DNA from: Candidatus Gastranaerophilales bacterium
Lineage (GTDB): Bacteria > Cyanobacteriota > Vampirovibrionia > Gastranaerophilales > Gastranaerophilaceae
Assembly (NCBI GenBank): GCA_944326555.1
Contig: CALVEK010000011.1
Coordinates: forward strand, 1 to 64,000
Direction of reading: 5' to 3'
DNA length: 64,000 nt
Under the pieces are notes generated by a model. That model ran no database searches and had not been told where the DNA came from. It saw only the letters and a program-made list of their open reading frames with translations. Shown here piece by piece: positions 7,537 through 16,060 of this stretch (positions are counted from its first letter, which is position 1; each line of letters opens with the position of its first letter). The position numbers were made by a program, and so were the translations under genes.

Positions 7537-9801
7537 TTAATTTTTGGAATTTATTTTTGTTTTAAATAAAGTAATATTTTCTCTGATTTCTTCACACAGT
7601 GCTTGGTAATCTCTTTGATTGCCGTTCTTTTTTAACCATTCATTGAACATTTCTTCAAATTTTTCCCCTGTTATTATTGAGGCTTTGTTTTCTTTTTCTG
7701 CATCAAAGAAAGTATTTACATATTCTTCGATAAATGGTTTGACAAATTTAGATATATCGCTTGAAATCATCATTGCTTTATTTGAGTACTCAACAATGTC
7801 ATTTTTTATATCCGGTTTAAACAGTTCATAGGAGTAGCCATTTGGTGTGCAACCTATATATTTTGTTTTTGAGCCAAGACCCCATTTTGTTACTGATTTT
7901 AGTATGAGATTTGTACTGCTTTCCAAATCACCGCTTACACCATCGGTATGTCCGTCAAACATCTCTTCTTCTATACTGTAGCCACCATAGTTAACAACAA
8001 GTGTACTAAGTAGTGATTCTACAGTTAGTCGGCTGTTGTCAGACGGTTTCATAAGAGTTAAACCCGCAGCATCTCCTCGAGATTCATTTACTATAAAATC
8101 GACTTTTTGAATAGGTAATTTAGATTTATGGTATTCATTTGCAAAAACATTATTCATTATTATCTGGTTAATTGCATGACCTGCTTCGTGTGCGATTATT
8201 GACCTTTGTTCAAAATCTGACTTTTCGCTATCATTTTTTATGCCTATTAATGACTCCAATTTTGCTTCATTTATGTCTTTAGGTGTGATGTATTCAATTT
8301 TTCTTCCAAGGTATAGAGTTTTTCTATAGGCCTTTTTAATAATATCGGCAAGTTCTGCACCGGATAAACCTGATGATGTTTTTGCCAAATCATCTAACAA
8401 TTTTTTCTTTGTTTCTTCATCTTTAAAAGGTTTGTCTTTTGCATTTATTTCCAGTATTTCTCTACGTGCTTTTTCGGAAAATCTTGGGTCATCGATTTTA
8501 AATTCAAAATCAATACGGCCTTTTCTAAATGCTTCATCGAACAAGTCTCTTCTGTTTGTTGCAAGTATTGTTATTACTTTTATTTCATTTTCTTCTTTTG
8601 TTTGAACACCGTCCATTTCGCCAAGAAGAGCATTTAGGGTATGATTGCTTTCTGTATTGTTTGCACTTTCTCTTTTGGCTGCTACTGCATCAGCTTCATC
8701 TATAAATATTATTGCTGTTTTATTTTCATTTTTTGCTGCAAGATTTCTTGCCAATGCGTATAGTTCTCTTACGTGTTTTGCTCCTGCTCCTACGTATATT
8801 TCATTAAAGCTGCTGCCGTTAGCACTAATTAATGGTACTTTTGCCTCACCAGCAATAGCAGTTGCAAGGAGAGTCTTGCCTGTGCCGGGAGGTCCGTATA
8901 GTATTATTCCTGATGGTTTGTCTGCTATTTTTACTTTTGGGTTGTTTAGTATGTTTAAAAGTTCTTCTTTGATTTGTTTTTTTACGTTAAATAATCCGCC
9001 TACATCATCAAATGTTGTTTTTACATTTTCGTATACTCTAAAATTCGATATTTTTTCAGGGGTGGGTTTTTCTTCTTCTTTAGGTCTGATATTTTCAAAA
9101 TTTCCTTCAGGTTTATCAGCTTTATTATATTTTTTTTCATACTTTTTAGCTAATTCGGGGTATTTTTTTGCATATTTGTTTTTATCTGCAAGCAATTCTT
9201 GTGCAAATAAATTACAGCCGCTGTCTCGAAGTTCTTCTATAACATCTGTATTACTTCCGAAGAGATTGCTTAGTTTGTGATAATAAAACTCTCCTTGATG
9301 TTCGGGGGTAAGAGTTTTTACCATTTTTCTGAGTTCTTGTGCGATTTGCAATGTAGAATCGTAATCTACAGCTGTAAAAAATGGCGAGCCCATTGTTCTG
9401 ACTTTAGGTACAAGCAGTTGAAATCTTATGTCTTCATCTGCTTTTTTGAACATCTTAATGATATTTTGAGCCATGCTTATATCATTTGCATACAGCGATA
9501 AATTAAACGTCGATTCTTGATCTCCGTTTCGCATAAGTAAAAATTGATTTTTGACTTTTTCCGGTTGTTTTTCTATTGCATCAAAAAACTTTTTACTCTT
9601 TTTTTCAAAATCTTCTATTGTTTCATCTGTATCTATTGTAGTAATTTTTGCAAACTGTTTATAAAATTCGTTTGCTATTCTTTTGTCATCAAAATTGGAG
9701 CCAAATGTCGGTCTTGTTATATTAGTCGTCATTTGGGTAGGTTGATTTTGATAATATTTATTAGCTGTATAACTATAAGTGCGTATATTATTTATTTTCA
9801 T
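7537..9801 (-). CDS. FtsH-like AAA+ zinc metalloprotease without membrane anchor
   Basis: A 754-residue protein. The AAA+ core has Walker A GPPGTGKT (303-310), Walker B IIFIDEAD (364-371), ATNRRD sensor 1 and the arginine-finger region RKGRIDFEF. The M41 peptidase part has the zinc motif HEAGH (538-542) and a downstream GDLES (D625) as probable third ligand. This is the FtsH domain order, but no N-terminal transmembrane helix is visible. In its place are about 250 residues beginning with a Gln/Asn-rich stretch that ends in PTFGSNF, then helical, loosely ankyrin-like repeats (SPFFTAVDYDSTLQIAQEL). It is therefore probably soluble and selects substrates differently from housekeeping FtsH. A PTFGS motif near the N-terminus is shared in form with three other proteins of the window. 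Confidence 0.88.
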   Translation of the reverse strand: MKINNIRTYSYTANKYYQNQPTQMTTNITRPTFGSNFDDKRIANEFYKQFAKITTIDTDETIEDFEKKSKKFFDAIEKQPEKVKNQFLLMRNGDQESTFNLSLYANDISMAQNIIKMFKKADEDIRFQLLVPKVRTMGSPFFTAVDYDSTLQIAQELRKMVKTLTPEHQGEFYYHKLSNLFGSNTDVIEELRDSGCNLFAQELLADKNKYAKKYPELAKKYEKKYNKADKPEGNFENIRPKEEEKPTPEKISNFRVYENVKTTFDDVGGLFNVKKQIKEELLNILNNPKVKIADKPSGIILYGPPGTGKTLLATAIAGEAKVPLISANGSSFNEIYVGAGAKHVRELYALARNLAAKNENKTAIIFIDEADAVAAKRESANNTESNHTLNALLGEMDGVQTKEENEIKVITILATNRRDLFDEAFRKGRIDFEFKIDDPRFSEKARREILEINAKDKPFKDEETKKKLLDDLAKTSSGLSGAELADIIKKAYRKTLYLGRKIEYITPKDINEAKLESLIGIKNDSEKSDFEQRSIIAHEAGHAINQIIMNNVFANEYHKSKLPIQKVDFIVNESRGDAAGLTLMKPSDNSRLTVESLLSTLVVNYGGYSIEEEMFDGHTDGVSGDLESSTNLILKSVTKWGLGSKTKYIGCTPNGYSYELFKPDIKNDIVEYSNKAMMISSDISKFVKPFIEEYVNTFFDAEKENKASIITGEKFEEMFNEWLKKNGNQRDYQALCEEIRENITLFKTKINSKN

Positions 9802-9815
9802 CTCTCTAAATCCTA

Positions 9816-9836
9816 AAATACTCTCAATGAGTATTT
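9816..9836. promoter_or_regulatory. Inverted repeat in the leader of the AAA+ protease gene
   Basis: AAATACTC (9816-9823) and GAGTATTT (9829-9836) form a perfect 8-bp inverted repeat with a 5-base centre, 15 bases before the protease start codon. It could be an operator or a leader hairpin. Confidence 0.4.
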
Positions 9837-9889
9837 AACGACTATGAAAATAAATTTTGTTATTTATTTCGTTATGGCTTAAATATTTT

Positions 9890-11185
9890 TTACAAATTTT
9901 CTTTTTGTTCATTCAAAGAGCCAAAACTATCAACACCGATTTCTTGAAGTAGTGCAATATACGCATTGTAATATACACCAATGGCACTTATATATTCATT
10001 CATTAGTTCTTGGTGAGAATGTTCTACAACTATTAAACTGGTCAGTGGGGTTTTACCTTTTTTGTATCTTTGTTTTGAAAGTTTAAGAATCTTTTTTGAT
10101 TCTTCCAAAATTTCGTCATAATGCCCAACATTTTCTTTTGCTATGACAAATTTGTCATGGTTTGTATGTATAACATTCTTTGTAATATTTATTATTGAGT
10201 TATATTCAAGTTGAGCTTTTTCGTAATTTAGTTTTGCGTTTTTTATTTCCGGTGAGTATAAATACAGTGATGGTATATCAAAACCTGCTCCGACATAGGC
10301 ACCAGGTGTCCCATCATGGGCAAATGCATATCCACCTGAAAGATATATATCAGGAATTCTTTGCTTTGCTGCTACATCAATATCTCTTTTTGCTTTCAAA
10401 ATTTTTGTTTCAGCCATTTTTATGTCATATCTGTTTTTAAAGGCCGTTTCTTCCAGTTCTTCATATCCTGGAAGGTTTAGTTCTGCGACAAATGACTTGT
10501 CAAAAAGAGAATCTTCTTTTGTGTCATATAAAGTGAGATTATTTTCGAGATTTAGGACTCTGTTGAAGTTATATTGAGCAGTTCTAACGTTTGCTTTTGC
10601 TTTGTTAATTTGTATAATTTGTTTTTTTAACTTCATATCAGCTTGGAGCAGATCTATTTCATAGCTGTCAGACTTTTTGGGTTTATTTTTTGCTATTTCG
10701 TATAAATCTTCAAGCAGTTCTTTTCTTTCTTCCATTATCCTTAAGTCTGATTTTGCAAGAAGCAGGTTGAAGTAGGCTGTTCTTATTCTGAGTTTTAGCT
10801 TAAATTCATAGTCATTTATTTTATTTTCTGTATATGATAGGCCTGCAACAGCTGCTTTTTTTCTTGCTCCTCTTTTTGTTATTTCAATAGGAAGCATAAG
10901 CCCAAATTGGCTTGAATTGCCTTTTGCAATGCGCCCCATAAGAAAATTAGATTGAAACTGTGGATTTTTTAGCGCATTTGCTGCTTTAATATCATTTTGA
11001 GATATTCCCAAATTTTTGCGTTGTTCTTGCAGCTCAATATTGCCGATAAGAGCCATTTCCATTGCTTTGTTTAGGTCTATTTTATACTTATCATCATCGG
11101 AAAAAGCTCTTTCCGTTGATGTTTCCGCAAAAGCTCCAAGGCAAAATACTGCCAAAAATAAAATTGTGAGTAAAAACCTTTTCAT
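9890..11185 (-). CDS. Outer-membrane factor (TolC/CusC superfamily)
   Basis: A 431-residue protein with a signal peptide (residues 1-20, ending GAFA). It has two long-helix repeats: IDLNKAMEMALIGNIELQEQRKNLG and IKAANALKNPQ in the first, NRYDIKMAETKILKAKRDIDVAAKQRIPDIYLSGGY in the second (given here only as landmarks NRYDIKMAETKIL and RIPDIYLSGGY). This is the outer-membrane efflux protein family, closest in look to CusC/CzcC metal-efflux ducts. No inner-membrane pump or adaptor lies beside it, so its partner is elsewhere or it pairs with emrAB. It is divergent from the alcohol dehydrogenase gene. Confidence 0.85.
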   Translation of the reverse strand: MKRFLLTILFLAVFCLGAFAETSTERAFSDDDKYKIDLNKAMEMALIGNIELQEQRKNLGISQNDIKAANALKNPQFQSNFLMGRIAKGNSSQFGLMLPIEITKRGARKKAAVAGLSYTENKINDYEFKLKLRIRTAYFNLLLAKSDLRIMEERKELLEDLYEIAKNKPKKSDSYEIDLLQADMKLKKQIIQINKAKANVRTAQYNFNRVLNLENNLTLYDTKEDSLFDKSFVAELNLPGYEELEETAFKNRYDIKMAETKILKAKRDIDVAAKQRIPDIYLSGGYAFAHDGTPGAYVGAGFDIPSLYLYSPEIKNAKLNYEKAQLEYNSIINITKNVIHTNHDKFVIAKENVGHYDEILEESKKILKLSKQRYKKGKTPLTSLIVVEHSHQELMNEYISAIGVYYNAYIALLQEIGVDSFGSLNEQKENL

Positions 11186-11277
11186 ACTAATTACATTGTA
11201 AAATAAAATTTTCTGAATACAAATCCTTAAAAATAGTGTATTATATTATTGAAAAGTTTGGATAGAAAGGATTTTTT

Positions 11278-12492
11278 ATGTGGGAAAAAGATATGAATAT
11301 TGATCAAATCCAAGAAATAAGAGTAAAAACAAACGTATATTTTGGAGTAGGGGCAATATCAAAAATTGAAGATATTGCAAAAGATTTGAAATCAAAAGGA
11401 GTTGACAAGGTAATTGTTGTCAGCGGTAAGGGCGCATATAAACTTACAGGCGCTTGGGATTATGTTGAAAAAGCACTAAATTCAAATAACATTGGATATG
11501 TTAATTATGCAAAAGTAACACCTAACCCAACAACAGCTGCAATTGATGAAGCTGTGGCTATGGCAAAAGACTTTGGTGCAAAAGCTGTTATTGCAATTGG
11601 CGGCGGTTCTCCTATTGATACTGGTAAAAGTGTTGCTATATTAATGGAATATAAGGATAAGACTGCTGCTCAACTATATGAATTTGAGTTTACTCCTGAA
11701 AAAGCAGCACCTATTGTTGCTATAAATTTGACCCACGGTACAGGTACAGAGGTAAACAGATTTGCTGTTGCTACAAATCTGGAGAAAAACTTCAAGCCTG
11801 CTATTGCATATGATTGTATTTATCCTTCATATTCTATTGACGATCCTTCTTTGATGACTAAATTGTCATTAAATCAAACTTTATACACATCTATAGATGC
11901 GGTTAACCATGTTGTTGAAGCTGCTACATCAAAGGTTGCTTCTCCTTATGCGGTTACTCTTGCAAAAGAAACAATAAGATTGGTTGCTGAATATTTGCCT
12001 AAGGCTGCTGCAGATTTAGAAAATCCTGAATACAGATATTACCTATTATACGCTTCATTGTTGGGCGGTGTAGGATTCGATAATGGTCTTTTGCACTTTA
12101 CACATGCACTAGAACACCCATTGAGTGCTGTGAAACCGGAATTGTCTCACGGCTTGGGATTGGCAATGCTATTGCCTGCTGTAATTAAGGCTATATATCC
12201 TGCAAAAGCAGCTACGCTTGCTGATATTCTTGAGCCTATTGCTCCGGGGTTAAAAGGTACTCCTGATGAAGCTCAAAAAGCTGCAGAATTAGTTGAAAAC
12301 TGGTTGGCAGGCGTTGGTGTTCCTCAAAAATTGACTGATGACGGATTTAGTGAGGCTGATGTAGATAAACTTGTTAATTTATCATTTACAACACCTTCAT
12401 TAGACGGATTATTGGCAATAGCTCCGGTTGAGGCGACAAAAGATGTTGTAAAACAAATATATCAAGAGTCTTTGACTCCATATAATAAATAG
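11278..12492 (+). CDS. Iron-containing alcohol dehydrogenase
   Basis: A 404-residue group III alcohol dehydrogenase. The nucleotide-binding part has AIGGGSPIDTGKS; the metal site has an aspartate and histidine in IDAVNHVVEA, and histidines in FTHALEHPLS and LSHGLGLAM. These enzymes interconvert aldehydes or ketones and alcohols with NAD(P)H, as in fermentation. AAAGGA upstream supports the ATG at 11278; an internal ATG at 11293 is possible but has a poorer ribosome site. It appears to be a single-gene transcript ending at the terminator at 12517. The substrate is not predictable. Confidence 0.93.
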   Translation: MWEKDMNIDQIQEIRVKTNVYFGVGAISKIEDIAKDLKSKGVDKVIVVSGKGAYKLTGAWDYVEKALNSNNIGYVNYAKVTPNPTTAAIDEAVAMAKDFGAKAVIAIGGGSPIDTGKSVAILMEYKDKTAAQLYEFEFTPEKAAPIVAINLTHGTGTEVNRFAVATNLEKNFKPAIAYDCIYPSYSIDDPSLMTKLSLNQTLYTSIDAVNHVVEAATSKVASPYAVTLAKETIRLVAEYLPKAAADLENPEYRYYLLYASLLGGVGFDNGLLHFTHALEHPLSAVKPELSHGLGLAMLLPAVIKAIYPAKAATLADILEPIAPGLKGTPDEAQKAAELVENWLAGVGVPQKLTDDGFSEADVDKLVNLSFTTPSLDGLLAIAPVEATKDVVKQIYQESLTPYNK

Positions 12493-12516
12493 TATTATAG
12501 ACTATACTTATAAGAG

Positions 12517-12549
12517 AAAGCTCCGTTTTTTGACGGAGCTTTGTTTTTA
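12517..12549. terminator. Bidirectional terminator
   Basis: A perfect 10-bp stem (AAAGCTCCGT at 12517-12526 with ACGGAGCTTT at 12533-12542) and a 6-base loop, T-rich on both strands. It lies between the convergent alcohol dehydrogenase gene and the 957-residue gene. Confidence 0.9.
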
Positions 12550-15420
12550 TATATCTTTCATAATTATATCCGGAATCAAATTTTTCAAAATATCGTGTAT
12601 AATATTTTCCAGAAGAATATTTTTTGCATCTTGAGATTCTTTATTATCTGTTATAAATTCAACTGCACCCTTGTAGTTTCTTATATAGTCAATTACAAGA
12701 GATTCATCTGCTTGAAAAAGCAAGTACCTGCTAAGGCTTTTTTGTGATTCTAATGACATATCTTCATAATATTTGAATCCGTTTTCTCTGATGGTTTTTA
12801 TTTGTTTTTTCAATATGTTGTTATAGAAGTCTTCAGCTTTTATTGTACTTAGTTTTTCGGCGTATATTCTATATCTATTGTCTACTATTGATGTTTTTTC
12901 ATTATACTGTTCTTCAATATTATTCTCTTTTATATATTTAGCCGAATCATTTCTTGTGTTCTTAAATATTGTGCAATCGTTTGTTAACTCGTAGAGTGTT
13001 TTATTCATAGCAAATTCATTTGCTTTTGACAGCAATGGATATTCTCTTTCGAAGTCTTTTGATATTTCTGCCTTTATCTTGTTTAGCGATTCTTTTACTT
13101 CTTTTATTTTTTGAGGATTTATGTCAATTTTTGCTTGTCCTATTTCTAAACCTACAAATGCGCTAATTACTTCTTCTCGCATTTCCGGATGGTTTAAAAT
13201 ATAGTCTGTTAATGTTTCTCTGAATTCGCTGCTATAGAATTTTGTATCTTTTGTTGATAGGGCTTTGAATGCCTTTTTCAGAGATTTCATTGAAGAAAAA
13301 TCTACATTATATTTGGCTGTTAATATGTGTTTTGCAGAGCTTTTGGCAGCGCGTTCTTCATTTGTTTTTACATTGTTGTCAGACATTACATGTTTTTCGT
13401 ATGAGCATATAAAGTAGTCTATTGCTATGTGTTCTAAAATTGCTTTTTTTACTTCTTCTGAATCTGTCTGATTTAATAGTTTTGCGTATCCGTTGTAACT
13501 TTGAATAAATTTTATGCTTTCATTTCTAAATGTTGTACTTTTATCCAAGCTGTTTTTGATTATTTGCAGGTTCATCATAATATTATCCGGCAGAGCGTAG
13601 TTGTCTGTGCCGTTAATTGCCATATCTTCTAATTTAGGCAGTATATTGTTTTTGAGGAGTTCAAGAGCCTCTTTTTGATTCATTGGCTTTGCTAATTTTT
13701 TCATTTGTTGATTGAATAATGTTTTTTGTGTGATTATTTCTTTCATCAATTTTGGATTTTGTACCAATATATCGTAAGAATCTCCTCTTTCGTTTCTGAA
13801 AATTGAAGGATTGCCTGTTTTTTCATACAAGAAGTTGTTTATTATAAATTCATTGGTTTTTGATATAAGTCTATGTTGATTATCAAATTCGTGGTTTATT
13901 TTTTCTATTTTGGGGATATATTCTTGTTTTATTTTTTCAAGCCCATCTTCATCTACATTGAATAATTCTTTTGCATCGGGTCGGTTTAATTTAACGACAT
14001 CTAATTTTGTTTTGTAGTCAACTTTTTGCATAGCGAAGTCTAAAAATTCTCTGGCAAAAATATCAGGAGAATATTTTAGTAAATCCATTTCTATTTGTTT
14101 AAATAACATTAGTATTTCTTTTTTTGAATAATTTTCTATAGGAGTTAGATTCTGTTTTTGCTCTATTTTTGTATCTTCTTGTTGCTTTGGCTTGGGGGCG
14201 AGCTTTTGCATTTCCAGTCTTTCTCGTCTCTTTAGCTTTGCTTTTTCAAGTATTTTTGATTTGAGATCTAGTGCTTGGTTTATTAAAAACTCTAATTTCT
14301 CAGGATGTTCTTTGTCGTGGTATGCTACATCAAAATCTGAAATAGTTTCTTGTATGGCTTTTGAATATATTGTTTTAAAATTAGGATCTTTATTCCAAAA
14401 TTCGAGCATAATTTCTCTCGATTTTTCGGCAAAAGTGGGAAAATCCGTATTAAATTCATCATCATTCATTTTATCGGCAAATATTTGACTGAGTCTTTCA
14501 GAAAAGCCTATTTTTGCCGCAGCAATTGTCATAATTTGTCCTTGGAATTTTGAAAATATTGAGTCGGCAAATTCTTTGCCGTTCATCATTTTTTTGACTT
14601 GTTCTTCTCTCTCTATTTGATTAAGACCTGCCCACCAGCTTTTTGATGATATACTGAGCTTTTCTCTTGTTTCCTCTGATATTACTCTTGGGGTCTCAGG
14701 CTGTTTTCTTACAGGTGGAATGTATTCTTTATCGTTTCTTGTTGCTAAAAATGAATTATAGTAAGACAAATTTGGGTATTTTATTCCAAGAGAACGTATT
14801 GTTGAATTTGTAAAGTATTGACCGTTCTTTACTCCAAGTTCTCTTTTTATTGCTTCTGTCGCATCTTTATCAAAATCTTTATTTATTTCTTCTATTGTTT
14901 TTCCTTCAAGATAGACCTTTTTTAGCAAATATAATGTTATGTCTTTTTCTTTAGAATCTTTAAATATAGGTGTATTGCTTGTTTGTTTATCCCATTTTAA
15001 AAGTAATAGAATTCCTGATGATGGCTTTGTTTCATCCACTGTCTTCAAATTTGCAAATAATTCTTCATTTGGGTAGATTTCTTTTACTTCTTTTATATCG
15101 TCAGCAAGTTTTAAGTATTCGAATGCCAATCTTTGTAATTGAGCAGGTGGCATGTGATGTCTCGTTTCAAAGTCTTCTTCCAGATACTTCCTTACTGTAT
15201 CAGGCATGTTTTTTTTGTTAAATTCTTGTGCATAGAAATTTTCCGGAGTTCTGTTTAATCTTTCACCAAAACTTATTTTGTTTATGTTGTAGTCTCGGTA
15301 AGCGTAAATGTTGTGTGTTTGTATTGATTTGGAAATGTTTTTGACTGTTTTGGATTTTAAGTTATTATTTGTATTTGTTTTTTTATAATGATTATTTTGT
15401 GGCAACAGATTAATTTTCAT
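12547..15420 (-). CDS. Large uncharacterised helical protein with an internal duplication
   Basis: A 957-residue lysine- and glutamate-rich protein without signal peptide or membrane segment. The Asn/Lys-rich N-terminus ends in KISFGERLNR (residues 48-57), like three other proteins here. Residues about 247-282 (SEETREKLSISSKSWWAGL) resemble the NUMOD3 type of DNA-binding motif found in homing endonucleases, and a basic linker follows (KAKLKRRERLEMQK). The C-terminal half is duplicated: LISKTNEFIINNFLYEKTG at 518-536 matches LLSKANEFAMNKTLYELTN at 797-815, and similarity continues from 591 and from 868 (NILPKLEDM and NILKKQIKT) to the end. No catalytic motif is recognised. It is monocistronic. 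Function unknown; DNA binding is only a hint. Confidence 0.75.
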   Translation of the reverse strand: MKINLLPQNNHYKKTNTNNNLKSKTVKNISKSIQTHNIYAYRDYNINKISFGERLNRTPENFYAQEFNKKNMPDTVRKYLEEDFETRHHMPPAQLQRLAFEYLKLADDIKEVKEIYPNEELFANLKTVDETKPSSGILLLLKWDKQTSNTPIFKDSKEKDITLYLLKKVYLEGKTIEEINKDFDKDATEAIKRELGVKNGQYFTNSTIRSLGIKYPNLSYYNSFLATRNDKEYIPPVRKQPETPRVISEETREKLSISSKSWWAGLNQIEREEQVKKMMNGKEFADSIFSKFQGQIMTIAAAKIGFSERLSQIFADKMNDDEFNTDFPTFAEKSREIMLEFWNKDPNFKTIYSKAIQETISDFDVAYHDKEHPEKLEFLINQALDLKSKILEKAKLKRRERLEMQKLAPKPKQQEDTKIEQKQNLTPIENYSKKEILMLFKQIEMDLLKYSPDIFAREFLDFAMQKVDYKTKLDVVKLNRPDAKELFNVDEDGLEKIKQEYIPKIEKINHEFDNQHRLISKTNEFIINNFLYEKTGNPSIFRNERGDSYDILVQNPKLMKEIITQKTLFNQQMKKLAKPMNQKEALELLKNNILPKLEDMAINGTDNYALPDNIMMNLQIIKNSLDKSTTFRNESIKFIQSYNGYAKLLNQTDSEEVKKAILEHIAIDYFICSYEKHVMSDNNVKTNEERAAKSSAKHILTAKYNVDFSSMKSLKKAFKALSTKDTKFYSSEFRETLTDYILNHPEMREEVISAFVGLEIGQAKIDINPQKIKEVKESLNKIKAEISKDFEREYPLLSKANEFAMNKTLYELTNDCTIFKNTRNDSAKYIKENNIEEQYNEKTSIVDNRYRIYAEKLSTIKAEDFYNNILKKQIKTIRENGFKYYEDMSLESQKSLSRYLLFQADESLVIDYIRNYKGAVEFITDNKESQDAKNILLENIIHDILKNLIPDIIMKDI

Positions 15421-15472
15421 AAATTCCCTCTTACATATTAAATAGTTATATTAAAATTCATAAAAATTAATT

Positions 15473-15502
15473 TTGCTATACTTTTCTGCTTTTCTTTATA
15501 AT
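15473..15502 (+). promoter_or_regulatory. Promoter of the LeuD-type gene
   Basis: TTGCTA (15473-15478), an 18-base spacer and TATAAT (15497-15502). A second TATAAT lies at 15507-15512, and TGCTATACT (15474-15482) could itself serve as an extended -10. All lie between the divergent 957-residue gene and the LeuD-type gene. Confidence 0.55.
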
Positions 15503-15559
15503 ATGTTATAATTTTAAAGTGTTTTTACACATCTGCACAAGATAGAGAGGCTTTTAATT

Positions 15560-16060
15560 ATGGAATATAGAGGTACAGCTTTTAAATTTGGTGATAATAT
15601 TTCAACTGACCATATAGCACCGGGTCGACTTTTTCACCTTCGTTCTAATTTGGAAGAATTTGCAAAACATGTTTTAGAGGATGCAGATGAGACTTTTGCT
15701 CAAAGAATGAAAAAAGGTGATTTTGTTGTTGCGGGTAACAACTTTGGACTTGGTTCATCAAGAGAACATGCTCCACAAATTATTAAAATTGCAGGTGTGT
15801 CAGCTGTACTTGCTAAGTCTTTTGCTCGTATATTCTATAGAAACGCTATTAATATAGGCCTTTTATTAATTGAGTGTGATACTGATAAGATAAATGCAGG
15901 TGATGAACTGGAAGTTGATATTAAAGCAGGCGTTGTAAAAAATATCACTCAAGGTATAGAAATTAAGTTTGCTCCTTTACCTGACGTTATGATAAAACTC
16001 TTGAATGATGGCGGTTTGATAGAACATCTCAAAAAACATGGCGATTTTGAGTTGGTTTAA
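15560..16060 (+). CDS. leuD: Small subunit of a 3-isopropylmalate dehydratase/homoaconitase-type enzyme
   Basis: A 166-residue protein of the split aconitase superfamily, the swivelling small subunit. Landmarks are KFGDNISTDHIAPGR near the N-terminus, FGLGSSREHAP (serine/arginine of the active site) and AKSFARIFYRNAINIGL. It pairs with an iron-sulfur large subunit (LeuC type) that is not in this window, so it is encoded apart from its partner. The substrate cannot be decided from this subunit: isopropylmalate in leucine synthesis is the usual one, but homoaconitate or citrate/isocitrate is possible, and an NAD isocitrate dehydrogenase is encoded at 55039. GAGAGG precedes the ATG. It is convergent with, and directly adjacent to, the next gene. 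Confidence 0.88.
   Translation: MEYRGTAFKFGDNISTDHIAPGRLFHLRSNLEEFAKHVLEDADETFAQRMKKGDFVVAGNNFGLGSSREHAPQIIKIAGVSAVLAKSFARIFYRNAINIGLLLIECDTDKINAGDELEVDIKAGVVKNITQGIEIKFAPLPDVMIKLLNDGGLIEHLKKHGDFELV

Noticed and set aside
8645-9280. Plus-strand frame of 211 codons inside the AAA+ protease gene
   Set aside because: It lies opposite a gene with intact Walker and HEAGH motifs; the encoded sequence has no domain or ribosome site and reflects the codon bias of the real strand.
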